Origin: DATKMK01 sp035541895 | GTDB taxonomy: Bacteria; Desulfobacterota; Binatia; HRBIN30; JACQVA1 | Direction: 5' to 3' | Assembly: GCA_035541895.1 (NCBI GenBank) | Contig: DATKMK010000119.1 | Location: 124,001-188,000 of the forward strand | Length of the DNA stretch: 64,000 bases | In this document: positions 34,414-42,194 of the stretch, piece by piece | Position numbering within the stretch: the first letter of the stretch is position 1 | How the letters are laid out: each line of letters opens with the position of its first letter | Made by a program: the position numbers and the translations under genes | The notes under the pieces: model-generated | The model's input: the letters and a program-made list of their open reading frames with translations, nothing else | Told to the model about the DNA's origin: nothing | Databases searched by the model: none

Positions 34414-34477
34414 GCTGAGGGCGGGCGCACGGCGGGTGTTCCCGCGCCGCGCGCCCGGTCAACTTAGCCTGCGTCGG

Positions 34478-35503
34478 TCACGGCACCACGATGCGGCCGA
34501 TTGCCTGTTGCTCCTTGGCTACGACTTCCTTGGGAAGCGGTGCGTAATGCAAGGCCGTGGCGTATTGCTGGCCATCCGCCACCATCCACTTCAGGAAGTC
34601 GACCAACTTCTTGGCTTTCTGCGCGTCCTTTTGCTTCTCATACACGAGGAGCCAGGTCATGCCGGAGATCGGATATGCGTCGGTACCGGGTGCGTTCGTA
34701 ATCGAAACGCGGAAATCGTCGGGCATGTTCTGCGCCAACGCGGCGGCCGCGGCGGTCACCGATTCGAGCGAGGGGGTGACGAAACTGCCGGCTTGGTTTT
34801 GCACATCTGCGTACGGTAACTCGTTGGACACCGCGTAGATCAACTCGACGTAGCCGATCGAAAACGGCGTTTGCTTGATCAAGCCCGTCACGCCTTCGTT
34901 GCCCTTGCCCCCGAGACCGACCGGCCAACTCACCGCGGTCCCTTTGCCCACCTTGTTGTTCCAGCTCGTGCTTACCTTGCTGAGATAGTCGGTGAAAATG
35001 AACGACGTGCCGCTACCGTCGGAGCGATGGACGACGATGATGTCGCGCGGGGGCAAGTTGACTCCGGGATTCGAGGCGGTCAGCGCGGGGTCGTTCCACT
35101 TGGTGATCTTGCCGAGAAAGATACCGGCCAGCGCATCGGCGGTGAGTTTGAGGCCGCTGGCGACTCCCTCGATGTTGTAGGTCAACACCACGGCGCCCAT
35201 GACCGTCGGGAAATGCAAGATCTTTCCCGGTGCGGCCGAGAGTTGCTCGTCGCTCATCGGACCGTCGCTGGCGCCGAAGTCGACGGTCTGCTCGGTGATC
35301 TGCTTGATGCCGCCGCCGCTGCCGATCGATTGATAGTTGAAGCGCACCGACGGATCGACTTGCGTGTAAACGCTGAACCATTTGGAGTACATCGGATACG
35401 GGAAGGTTGCGCCGGCGCCATTGAGCTGTAACTGCGCGTGAGCCCGCCCGCTCAACGCTAGCGCCGCCATCGCGATCAGAACCGTCCGCATATTGCTCTT
35501 CAT
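34478..35503 (-). CDS. pstS: Phosphate-binding periplasmic protein PstS
   Basis: A 341-aa substrate-binding protein. A signal peptide (about residues 1-23, ending in AHA before QLQLNG) is followed by the PstS core: GAGATFPYPMYSKWF, the phosphate-contacting SIGSGGGIKQI and DFGASDGPMSDEQL, and HRSDGSGTSFIFTDYLSK. There is no lipobox Cys, so it is soluble in the periplasm. A GGGAGAG ribosome site precedes it. It lies 32 nt after the porin stop and is probably co-transcribed with it. Confidence 0.96.
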   Translation of the reverse strand: MKSNMRTVLIAMAALALSGRAHAQLQLNGAGATFPYPMYSKWFSVYTQVDPSVRFNYQSIGSGGGIKQITEQTVDFGASDGPMSDEQLSAAPGKILHFPTVMGAVVLTYNIEGVASGLKLTADALAGIFLGKITKWNDPALTASNPGVNLPPRDIIVVHRSDGSGTSFIFTDYLSKVSTSWNNKVGKGTAVSWPVGLGGKGNEGVTGLIKQTPFSIGYVELIYAVSNELPYADVQNQAGSFVTPSLESVTAAAAALAQNMPDDFRVSITNAPGTDAYPISGMTWLLVYEKQKDAQKAKKLVDFLKWMVADGQQYATALHYAPLPKEVVAKEQQAIGRIVVP

Positions 35504-35535
35504 AGGCTTTCTCTCCCTCTGTTTGTCGGCCCGAG

Positions 35536-36990
35536 TTAGAACTTCAACACGGCGTCGAATTGCGTCCGCACCAGCGTCGAGTTGCCCGCGCGGCTGAGCG
35601 GTTGACCAACCGTTGTAGTGGCGTCGTCGCGATCGAGTGCGTTGATGAAGTGCGCCTTCGCGGTGAGTTGCAGATTCGGGAACAGTACGTAGTCCAAGCG
35701 GACGATGTGGGCGATGACGTTGCTACTGCCCTTTTGCGTTGCGCCGCTGCTCTGCAGCCGCAGATAGTCGATATCGCTGTACGAGAACAGCGACAGCACC
35801 GCGTCCTTCTCGACCCAGCCGTAGGCGTAAGACAATCCCCAGTCGCCCTGATTCTTGAGGCTGTTGTGATACCAGTCTTTGCCGGCTTTGCCGATGCCGG
35901 CGCCGACGTAGAAGCCGGTGTTCTTGGTGTCGGCCTGTGTGTTGTACGCCAGATCGCCGAAGATCCCGGCGGGAATCCCGGCACGAAACGGATCGGCGAA
36001 ATTCAACTCGGTGTTGGCGTTGACGATGTTGAAGCCGCTGGCGAAGCCCGTGATCTTCTGATGCCCCTTCACATCCTTGCCGCTCAGGTTCACGGTGTTG
36101 CTGTTGGCCAGCGAAGTGTTTTGGCTCGAATTGGCGGCGTACCCATTGGTGGGATCCGCGTTGCCGCTATACGGACTGAGGAACTTGGTGGCCACCGTGT
36201 TCAAGTCATTGTAGTTGTAGTCGGCAAAGGCGATCGTCCACTTCGTGGATTCGCTGAAGGCGGTGTCGGCGACGACCTGGCCGCCGACCATCCACGGATC
36301 CCGCGCGTTGGAGATTTCGTCGACCACCCACTGGAACAGGTTAACCTTGAGACCGCGGACGAAGTGTTCGCGCTGGTCGACCAGATTGATCGTTTCGGTG
36401 CCGCCCTCGGGCGAGAGGTCGTCGTCCCACACGAGTTCGGAGGTGCGGTAGGCATTGACGCCGAACTTGCCCCCGGTGATCGAGAACCACCCCGGTTCCA
36501 AGCCGATGGTTTTGCCCGGCTTCAGCGTGATGTACGCCTGATCGAGGTTGATCGATTTACGCGTGAACGTGTTCGAGAAGCTTTGGTTGGTGGAGATCGG
36601 ATCGTTCGAATCGCCGGTGGCCAAGCGAAAGCCTCCCGACACCTCGTCGCTTGGATTGATGTTCAAACCGATACGCGCACGGAAGCGTTCGCGGTTCCGC
36701 GCGTCCACGTCGTTCTCGTAGAAGCCTTCATCGCGGATGCGAATGTCGCCGAATGGAGTGATGGCGTCCAGCCACTTTGGAATTTTCGCGGTGATCGCAT
36801 CGCGTCGCGACTCGTCGGCTGCCGCCTTTTGCTTCTCCTCTTCCCGGGCTTGCTTGAGTTCGTCCTCGGTGATCAGTCCTTTCTTCAACAAGACGTCCCC
36901 GAGGTCTTTTGCCGCGCTCATGCGGGGTGTCCACAGCCCCGCGCCCACGAGCCCGGCGCACACCGCTGCCTTGAAGATTCCCTTCATCAT
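35536..36990 (-). CDS. Putative beta-barrel porin upstream of pstS
   Basis: A 484-aa outer-membrane protein. A signal peptide (about residues 1-26) is followed by a short helical, charged stretch (LITEDELKQAREEEKQKAAA) and then a beta-barrel with alternating aromatic strands. GDIRIRDEGF, RNRERFRARIGLNI and GGFRLATGDSNDPISTNQSF are typical of the Porin_5 putative porin family. It ends with the strand LVRTQFDAVLKF, with terminal Phe. AAGGAGG precedes two adjacent ATGs. Its place at the head of the pst genes and behind a Pho-box-like site suggests a phosphate-starvation-induced channel analogous to PhoE/OprP in role, not in sequence. Confidence 0.85.
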   Translation of the reverse strand: MMKGIFKAAVCAGLVGAGLWTPRMSAAKDLGDVLLKKGLITEDELKQAREEEKQKAAADESRRDAITAKIPKWLDAITPFGDIRIRDEGFYENDVDARNRERFRARIGLNINPSDEVSGGFRLATGDSNDPISTNQSFSNTFTRKSINLDQAYITLKPGKTIGLEPGWFSITGGKFGVNAYRTSELVWDDDLSPEGGTETINLVDQREHFVRGLKVNLFQWVVDEISNARDPWMVGGQVVADTAFSESTKWTIAFADYNYNDLNTVATKFLSPYSGNADPTNGYAANSSQNTSLANSNTVNLSGKDVKGHQKITGFASGFNIVNANTELNFADPFRAGIPAGIFGDLAYNTQADTKNTGFYVGAGIGKAGKDWYHNSLKNQGDWGLSYAYGWVEKDAVLSLFSYSDIDYLRLQSSGATQKGSSNVIAHIVRLDYVLFPNLQLTAKAHFINALDRDDATTTVGQPLSRAGNSTLVRTQFDAVLKF

Positions 36991-37100
36991 TGCGTGCCCT
37001 CCTTAAGGGTCGTTTGCCGGGCCCCAATGCCCGGCGGTCTTCCCGGAATCGGGTGTCCCCCCCTTGGCGGGCACTTTTACTGGTTCGGCACTACCGGAGT

Positions 37101-37118
37101 ATGAAACTCATGTTACAA
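37101..37118 (-). promoter_or_regulatory. Candidate Pho box upstream of the porin-pstS unit
   Basis: On the minus strand TTGTAAC-ATGA-GTTTCAT forms two imperfect 7-mers spaced 11 bp apart, resembling CTGTCAT repeats. It lies about 110 nt before the porin start. No strong -10 is seen at the expected distance, so this is weaker than the pstC site. Confidence 0.4.
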
Positions 37119-37139
37119 TTCCGTGAAACCAGGCGACCT

Positions 37140-37586
37140 TCACTGTGGTGGTGGCGATTGCAGCGCCGACGTGAGCGTCGCAATCGTGACCGCGCCCCCC
37201 TCGCGCGCGCGATCCATCGCCTCGACCGCAAATCCGTAGGGTGCGGCGTCGTCCGCGTCGAAAAACAACACATGATCGTCGCGCGCGGCGAACATACGCC
37301 GGAGTCGGTCCGGGAGTTCCTCGAATGACACGGCCGCACCGTTCACCGTAATCGAGCGATCGGCGGCGACGCGCAGCACGAGTGGCGGCGTGGGATCGTT
37401 CGCCAACTCGTCCTTCTTGACCTCTTCTTTTTCTTGCCTCGGGGTGTGGACCCAAAATTTTTTGGTGAGCAGCGGCGTCATCACCATGAAAATGATGAGC
37501 AGTACCAACACGACGTCCACCAATGGGGTGACGTTCATCACCGGTACCGGCCCTTTGCCGGCGCTGGTGCCGACGGTCATGGCCAT
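37140..37586 (-). CDS. exbD: ExbD/TolR-family protein (second copy)
   Basis: A 148-aa single-span protein. The membrane segment VMNVTPLVDVVLVLLIIFMV carries the conserved proton-relay Asp. A C-terminal periplasmic domain follows, with VLRVAADRSITVNGAAVSFE. With the adjacent ExbD and ExbB it forms the proton-driven motor for TonB. The two ExbDs diverge strongly outside the membrane helix, so they may form a mixed dimer or serve different tasks. It starts 3 nt after the first exbD. Confidence 0.9.
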   Translation of the reverse strand: MAMTVGTSAGKGPVPVMNVTPLVDVVLVLLIIFMVMTPLLTKKFWVHTPRQEKEEVKKDELANDPTPPLVLRVAADRSITVNGAAVSFEELPDRLRRMFAARDDHVLFFDADDAAPYGFAVEAMDRAREGGAVTIATLTSALQSPPPQ

Positions 37587-37589
37587 GAG

Positions 37590-38057
37590 CTATCCCCCTT
37601 GTTCGGCTGCTGATGACCGTTCGGGAGCCGGAGCGATCGGCGCCCCCGACTTGTGGCGCTCGCCGACGAGGAACGATACGCCTGGAAAGCCGATTTCCTG
37701 CGTGCGGGCCAAGATCGCACGGACGTCGCCGTAGGTCAGCTTCGAATCGGCCCGCAACACCAATCGGCGATATGGGTCGGCGGCGTGCTCGCCGGCCAGG
37801 AACTCAATGGCGCGATCGAGATCGTAGCGCTCGGCGCCGATGATGTACTCGCCCGCCTGCGCGATCGTCACTTTGAGCGGATCGCTCACCTTCACCTCGG
37901 GGTCCGGATTGAAGATCCCCGGCAACTCAACCTGTACGTCTTGATCCAGTCGCGGCACCACCACCATGAAGATGATGAGCAGCACGAGCACCACGTCGAC
38001 CAGCGGCGTGACGTTGATCTCGGGCTGGACGCCCGCCGTGAGCGGCGGGGTTCTCAC
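37590..38057 (-). CDS. exbD: ExbD/TolR-family protein (first copy)
   Basis: A 155-aa ExbD with the nearly identical membrane segment INVTPLVDVVLVLLIIFMVV and conserved Asp. The periplasmic part is different (VELPGIFNPDPEVKVSDPLK, LVLRADSKLTYGDVRAILAR) and is close to classical ExbD. The start overlaps the exbB stop by 4 nt. The second exbD follows. Confidence 0.92.
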   Translation of the reverse strand: MRTPPLTAGVQPEINVTPLVDVVLVLLIIFMVVVPRLDQDVQVELPGIFNPDPEVKVSDPLKVTIAQAGEYIIGAERYDLDRAIEFLAGEHAADPYRRLVLRADSKLTYGDVRAILARTQEIGFPGVSFLVGERHKSGAPIAPAPERSSAAEQGG

Positions 38058-38836
38058 GCCGCACCTTCTGCGTTGGCGACCGCGCTCAATGTCAGGCGCT
38101 GGTCGCGCTCGGTTGGGAGCGGTGGGTTGGCGACGCGGGTCTCGCGCTCGCTGCGGCGAGCGACCAATCGTTCCGCCCAGTCCTCGAGCAGATCGAGTAG
38201 ATGGCCGGAGGCGTGATTGAGCATCAGTTCGTCCCGTGCAATTTGACCCGACAGATAGTTGAACGCCAGCACCGCCGGGATCGCAACCGCCAAGCCGAGT
38301 GCGGTTTCAATTAGCGCCTCGGAGATTCCGGCCGACACGCCGGACAGTCCACCGGAACCCGTCGACGCGATCCCCTGGAACGCCGTGATGATTCCCAGCA
38401 CCGTGCCGAGCAAGCCGACGAACGGGGCCACCGAGCCGACCGTCGCCAATACCGCGAGGCCGCGTCGCAGATCGGTCCCGATCTCCTGCATGTAGCGCTC
38501 CATGTGGCGCACCGTGCGCTCGACCGGCGTCAAGCCGGTGACGTCGACGGTTTGTTCGGCGTGACGATAGGTCGCCAGCGCCGTATGCACCACACGCGGC
38601 AAGTGACCACGTTGATGCTTCTCAGCTTCCGCCAGCGCGGTGTCGAAGTCGCCACCATCCATCAAAGGCCCGGCGGTTGCCGCGAACGCGCGTGAGATCG
38701 CGCGCGAGCGACGCATGGTCATGATGCGCTCCACGAATACCGTCAGGGAGGCGAGTCCCATGATCACCAGGATGGCGGCGACCACCATCGCCGGGACGCC
38801 CATGTGTTGAAAGATTTCTGTCAGGCTGAATTGCAT
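38054..38836 (-). CDS. exbB: ExbB/TolQ/MotA-family proton channel
   Basis: A 260-aa inner-membrane protein with three spans: TM1 near residues 13-35, and TM2/TM3 in VLATVGSVAPFVGLLGTVLG and ALGLAVAIPAVLAFNYLSGQ. The family motif APFVGLLGTVLGIITAFQ is intact. It converts proton motive force into motion transmitted through ExbD and TonB. It lies 25 nt after tonB in the order tonB-exbB-exbD-exbD. Confidence 0.94.
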   Translation of the reverse strand: MQFSLTEIFQHMGVPAMVVAAILVIMGLASLTVFVERIMTMRRSRAISRAFAATAGPLMDGGDFDTALAEAEKHQRGHLPRVVHTALATYRHAEQTVDVTGLTPVERTVRHMERYMQEIGTDLRRGLAVLATVGSVAPFVGLLGTVLGIITAFQGIASTGSGGLSGVSAGISEALIETALGLAVAIPAVLAFNYLSGQIARDELMLNHASGHLLDLLEDWAERLVARRSERETRVANPPLPTERDQRLTLSAVANAEGAA

Positions 38837-38861
38837 GCTCCGCTCCTTGTGTCGCTGCGGG

Positions 38862-39650
38862 TTAGGCGTTGAGCTTGAATGGAATCTGAATGATTCGGTA
38901 CACCGTGATCGGTTGACCTTTGTAGCGAGCCGGTTCGTACGTCCACGTCTTCACTGCCTGGACGGCGGCGCTGACGAACGGCTCCTCGCCGCGCATGACT
39001 TGCACGTCGGCGACGCGCCCGTCGGCCAAGATGACGACCTTCAAAATCACCGTGCCGGTTTTCCCGGCTGCACGCGCCTCTTGCGGATACGTGGGAACCG
39101 CGTTGGACTTGGCCGGCATCGGCGGCACGGCATCTTCGGGCAGTGCGATGGCGCCGACCCGACCGCCGACCACTCCGTCCTTCGACCCACCTTCGAGTCC
39201 TGCAGGATCGCCTTCACCGGGTTCGCCGTACACCGCGATGCCCTTGTCTTGGCTCGGGTCAGCCTCCGGTGCGGCTTCCTTGGGCATCTCTTTCGGCGCC
39301 ACCAACTCTTTGGGTGGTGGCGGCTTATCGAGCTTGCGCACCTTCATGTCTTTGGGAATGACTGGAGCGGCGGCCGGCGGCGGCTTGGGCTTGGCTTCAA
39401 CCACCGGCGGGGGAGGCGGCGGAGGTTCGGGCTTGGCGATCTTTTCGACAAAGGTCACGTCGACCGGCCTTTCCTTCACCATTTCCTTGGTGCCGAACCC
39501 GAGCAGAATCACAGCCGCGACGATGCCGGCATAGAGACCCGACGAGGTGAACAGCGCCGCTGCCCACGTGCGGGGGACTTGTTCAGTGCTCCCGTAGTGA
39601 CTGAAACTGACGAAATCCTTTTCGACCGTTGATGCTGACTGGTGCCGCAT
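38862..39650 (-). CDS. tonB: TonB energy transducer
   Basis: A 262-aa protein. A single N-terminal span (SGLYAGIVAAVILLGF) is followed by a periplasm-spanning Pro/Lys-rich linker (PEPPPPPPPVVEAKPKPPP) and a C-terminal TonB domain with YPQEARAAGKTGTVILKVVI and KTWTYEPARYKGQPI. I chose the ATG at 39650 over one 13 codons upstream because a GGGGGG ribosome-binding stretch precedes it. It probably energises the TonB-dependent receptor encoded at 45.3-48.2 kb, by proximity. Confidence 0.92.
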   Translation of the reverse strand: MRHQSASTVEKDFVSFSHYGSTEQVPRTWAAALFTSSGLYAGIVAAVILLGFGTKEMVKERPVDVTFVEKIAKPEPPPPPPPVVEAKPKPPPAAAPVIPKDMKVRKLDKPPPPKELVAPKEMPKEAAPEADPSQDKGIAVYGEPGEGDPAGLEGGSKDGVVGGRVGAIALPEDAVPPMPAKSNAVPTYPQEARAAGKTGTVILKVVILADGRVADVQVMRGEEPFVSAAVQAVKTWTYEPARYKGQPITVYRIIQIPFKLNA

Positions 39651-39735
39651 GTCCCCCCAGATCGCGCGCGGGCTGGTGTTAGCACCCAACGGTTACGGTG
39701 TGGTGACCGGCGCGTGAAATGCGTACGTCTTCATC

Positions 39736-40278
39736 TCACTTTTGATTGAAACCGATGAACTTGAAGCGGCCGTTGACCTCGGCGATGGAGCCGGTGCGGA
39801 GTTCTTGCTGTTCACCGGTTTCGTATTGCAGCGTCAGCTCGACGTTGCCGTGCGCCTTGTACAACCCGAATTCCCGGCTGCCCTTGGTAAATTTCACGGC
39901 GATTCGCTTGGTCTTGTGTCCGCCGTACACCTTGATCAGGTGACGGCCCATATCTTCGCTCTTCTGGTTCAGCATCTGCCAGAACCACATGCTCGGCGTC
40001 GGCTCGACCTTGCGCGGCGGCTCGCCGGGCTTGACGGTTCCGGGAATGATGATCTCCAGGTACTCACGTTGGTTCACGCGCAAGCGATGCAGCGCGCGTT
40101 CATCCTTGGCGTCGATCGCCGCTTGAAACGCATCCAGCAGCGTGTCGATCGAAGTTGCGCCGCCGTCCAGCCGCAGCCGCACCGCCGGCGTCGGGGTCGC
40201 GACTTCATCGGCGCGCACGAAATGCGGGCCGCTGAGGAGCACCGCAACCGCGACAATTGGAGAGACAGACTTGATCAC
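39736..40278 (-). CDS. Small secreted protein of unknown function
   Basis: A 180-aa protein with an N-terminal signal peptide (about residues 1-24, VAVAVLLSGPHFVRA). The GTG start at 40278 is chosen because AAGGAG lies 6 nt before it. The mature part opens with a helix (IDTLLDAFQAAIDAKDERAL), then strands ending in ELRTGSIAEVNGRFKFIGFN. This alpha-then-beta plan recalls NTF2/SnoaL-type folds, but I recognise no family. It lies between the dockerin-protein terminator and tonB and may belong to the TonB locus. Confidence 0.65.
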   Translation of the reverse strand: MIKSVSPIVAVAVLLSGPHFVRADEVATPTPAVRLRLDGGATSIDTLLDAFQAAIDAKDERALHRLRVNQREYLEIIIPGTVKPGEPPRKVEPTPSMWFWQMLNQKSEDMGRHLIKVYGGHKTKRIAVKFTKGSREFGLYKAHGNVELTLQYETGEQQELRTGSIAEVNGRFKFIGFNQK

Positions 40279-40302
40279 AACGGCTCCTTTGCGTCCTTCT
40301 AG

Positions 40303-40342
40303 AAAAGTGCCGGCCGGAGGTGGGGATGCCACCTCCGGCCGG
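40303..40342 (-). terminator. Rho-independent terminator after the dockerin-protein gene
   Basis: A perfect 14-bp stem, CCGGCCGGAGGTGG / CCACCTCCGGCCGG with a 5-nt loop (40310-40342), followed on the minus strand by CACTTTTCT. It lies 41 nt after the stop at 40384 and separates that gene from the small secreted protein and tonB. Confidence 0.85.
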
Positions 40343-40383
40343 TCGGGGGTCCTACCCGGGGAGAACGGGTAGGTGGTCAATGG

Positions 40384-42156
40384 TCAGTTGGTGTCGAAAC
40401 TGATCCACCGCGTGTAGGAGTCGGTACCGAAACCGGTGTCGAGCCAGTTTGATCCGCCGGGTTCGAACGCGCCCAGGTAGTTGGTCTTCTCGAAGTAGCC
40501 GTCGATCTTGCTGCAATCGGTCGGCTGCGCGGTCATGGTCATCGTCGGCCGGAAATCCGGCAACGTCGACGAGCCCGCACCAACCGCGTTGCACTTGCCG
40601 TCCGCGTCGGGCGTGCTCTTGCAGTAGCCGTGTCCCACGACAGCCGATGCCCAGGTGATCGGGAAGCCAGGATTATCACCCTCGTTACCGTCTGCTGGCT
40701 GGACCTGGTGATTGGTGTTGGTGTTCCACAGACCGTACAGCTGAGTTGGTGAGCACAGACCGCCGGTGCCGGACTGAGCGATTTGCGTCGTGTTGTTAGA
40801 CCCGTTGTGGTAGCACTGCGAGTTCTCGACCAACAAGAATGGATCGCTCGTCTTCAGGTGCGTCCCGTCGGTGCACGCCCACTGGTAGGTTTGCGGGTCG
40901 TTGATCTTGATGCAGCCGCTGGCCCAGTTTGCCGCGATGCCGTTGGCCACCAAGCCGGCGGTGCCGCGGCGGAAGAACCAACCGCCATCGGAGCCGATGT
41001 TGACGTCATTGTCTTTGGCGCCGATGTTCGTGATGTTGCAGAAGAGCGGATTCGATCGCGGCAAATCATCGAATCCGAATTCGCTATTGTCGGCCTCGAT
41101 GCCGCGGCTCTGCGCACCCACTTGCAGGAACGGCCCGAACTGGATGCCAATGCCGTACTGCCGTGCGCCCGTGGTTCCGAGCTGCCAGTCGAACTGGTCG
41201 TCGGCGCAGGCCGAGGATACGAAGTACTTCACGTTGACCGTACCGCCGAACCACTCGGTGCAATCGTCGCCGCCGGAATTGGATTGGAGATGCTCGATCT
41301 TGGTCTGGTTGCCGACGCCGTTGAGGGTGGTGACGTTCAATTCGTTGTTCGGCGTGAACTCGATGCCGGAGAATTCGATGCGGGCGTAAGTCAGGATGCC
41401 ACTACTGTCGGTCGCATCACAGCCGCCGTACGGGGCTGGAATGCCTTCCGCCGTGTTGATGCAGTTCGGGCGATTGACGGTCGACTTACCGTTGAGCAAC
41501 AAGCCACCCCAGTCGCCAATTGAGCGCGAACCCGTCGGCTGACCGCTCGTCATGATGATAGGCTTCTGCGGAGTGCCCTGCGCGTCGATCTTCGAGCCGG
41601 GCAGGAAGATCAACACCGCCGGGTTGGTCGTGCCGGCACCGATGCCCTTGACGATCGCGCCTGGCTGCAGCTTCACGACCACACCAGAGGCGACGTAGAC
41701 GATTCCGGTGAGGTCGATGACGCAGCCGTCTGGCCACGTCTGGTTGCTGGTGATCGTCCCCGCCGGGATCGTGTGGATCGGCAGCGGAGAACGGACGCCG
41801 ACATCGGAGTCCGAACCGTCAGTGCAACTCACGATCGGGCCCGGGCCGGTGCAAGCCGCGTAAAGCGTCTTTACACCGGCGATCTGATCGACGAGGTTGG
41901 TCAAGTCGCTGGTGCTGACCTTGCCGTCCTTCAGCACGTCGAGCACGTCGCAATCCGCCTGAACGTATGGCGCTCCGGGGCAGGCGTGGTTGTCGCCGTT
42001 CGCGGCAATCTTGCCCGCGAGATTCAACGCGTCGCCGATGTCGACGGCGCCGTTTCCGTTCGCGTCGCCGCACACCGCATGCGCCACTCGTGCCGTACTT
42101 CCGAGCACTAGTGCAGCCGCGAGTGCGGTCATCATTGCTTTTTTGAGATATCTCAT
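40384..42156 (-). CDS. Secreted dockerin-bearing beta-helix-like protein
   Basis: A 590-aa exported protein. The signal peptide is at about residues 1-28. Next comes a dockerin type I-like pair of Ca-binding loops, DANGNGAVDIGD and DVLKDGKVSTSD (about residues 30-85). A long region rich in Gly, Asn and Asp follows, with repeated short strands such as IDAQGTPQKPIIMTSGQ, IGDWGGLLLNGKST and GGDDCTEWFGGTVNVKYF. It suggests a right-handed beta-helix. Scattered Cys could form disulfides. It ends with NYLGAFEPGGSNWLDTG. CAGGAGG precedes the ATG. The family is often encoded next to TonB receptors with peptidase-like N-domains; its function is unknown. Confidence 0.75.
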   Translation of the reverse strand: MRYLKKAMMTALAAALVLGSTARVAHAVCGDANGNGAVDIGDALNLAGKIAANGDNHACPGAPYVQADCDVLDVLKDGKVSTSDLTNLVDQIAGVKTLYAACTGPGPIVSCTDGSDSDVGVRSPLPIHTIPAGTITSNQTWPDGCVIDLTGIVYVASGVVVKLQPGAIVKGIGAGTTNPAVLIFLPGSKIDAQGTPQKPIIMTSGQPTGSRSIGDWGGLLLNGKSTVNRPNCINTAEGIPAPYGGCDATDSSGILTYARIEFSGIEFTPNNELNVTTLNGVGNQTKIEHLQSNSGGDDCTEWFGGTVNVKYFVSSACADDQFDWQLGTTGARQYGIGIQFGPFLQVGAQSRGIEADNSEFGFDDLPRSNPLFCNITNIGAKDNDVNIGSDGGWFFRRGTAGLVANGIAANWASGCIKINDPQTYQWACTDGTHLKTSDPFLLVENSQCYHNGSNNTTQIAQSGTGGLCSPTQLYGLWNTNTNHQVQPADGNEGDNPGFPITWASAVVGHGYCKSTPDADGKCNAVGAGSSTLPDFRPTMTMTAQPTDCSKIDGYFEKTNYLGAFEPGGSNWLDTGFGTDSYTRWISFDTN

Positions 42157-42194
42157 TCTGTCCTCCTGTTGGGGCATCACTCGTTGTCCTTCGT

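Noticed and set aside
34296..34430. N-terminal extension of PstC to the first in-frame start
   Set aside because: The Pho box and -10 element lie inside it, and the added residues do not look like a PstC N-terminus.
40455..40475. GGTTCGAAC, resembling a tRNA T-loop
   Set aside because: It lies inside the coding sequence of the dockerin-bearing protein, and no cloverleaf can be formed around it.
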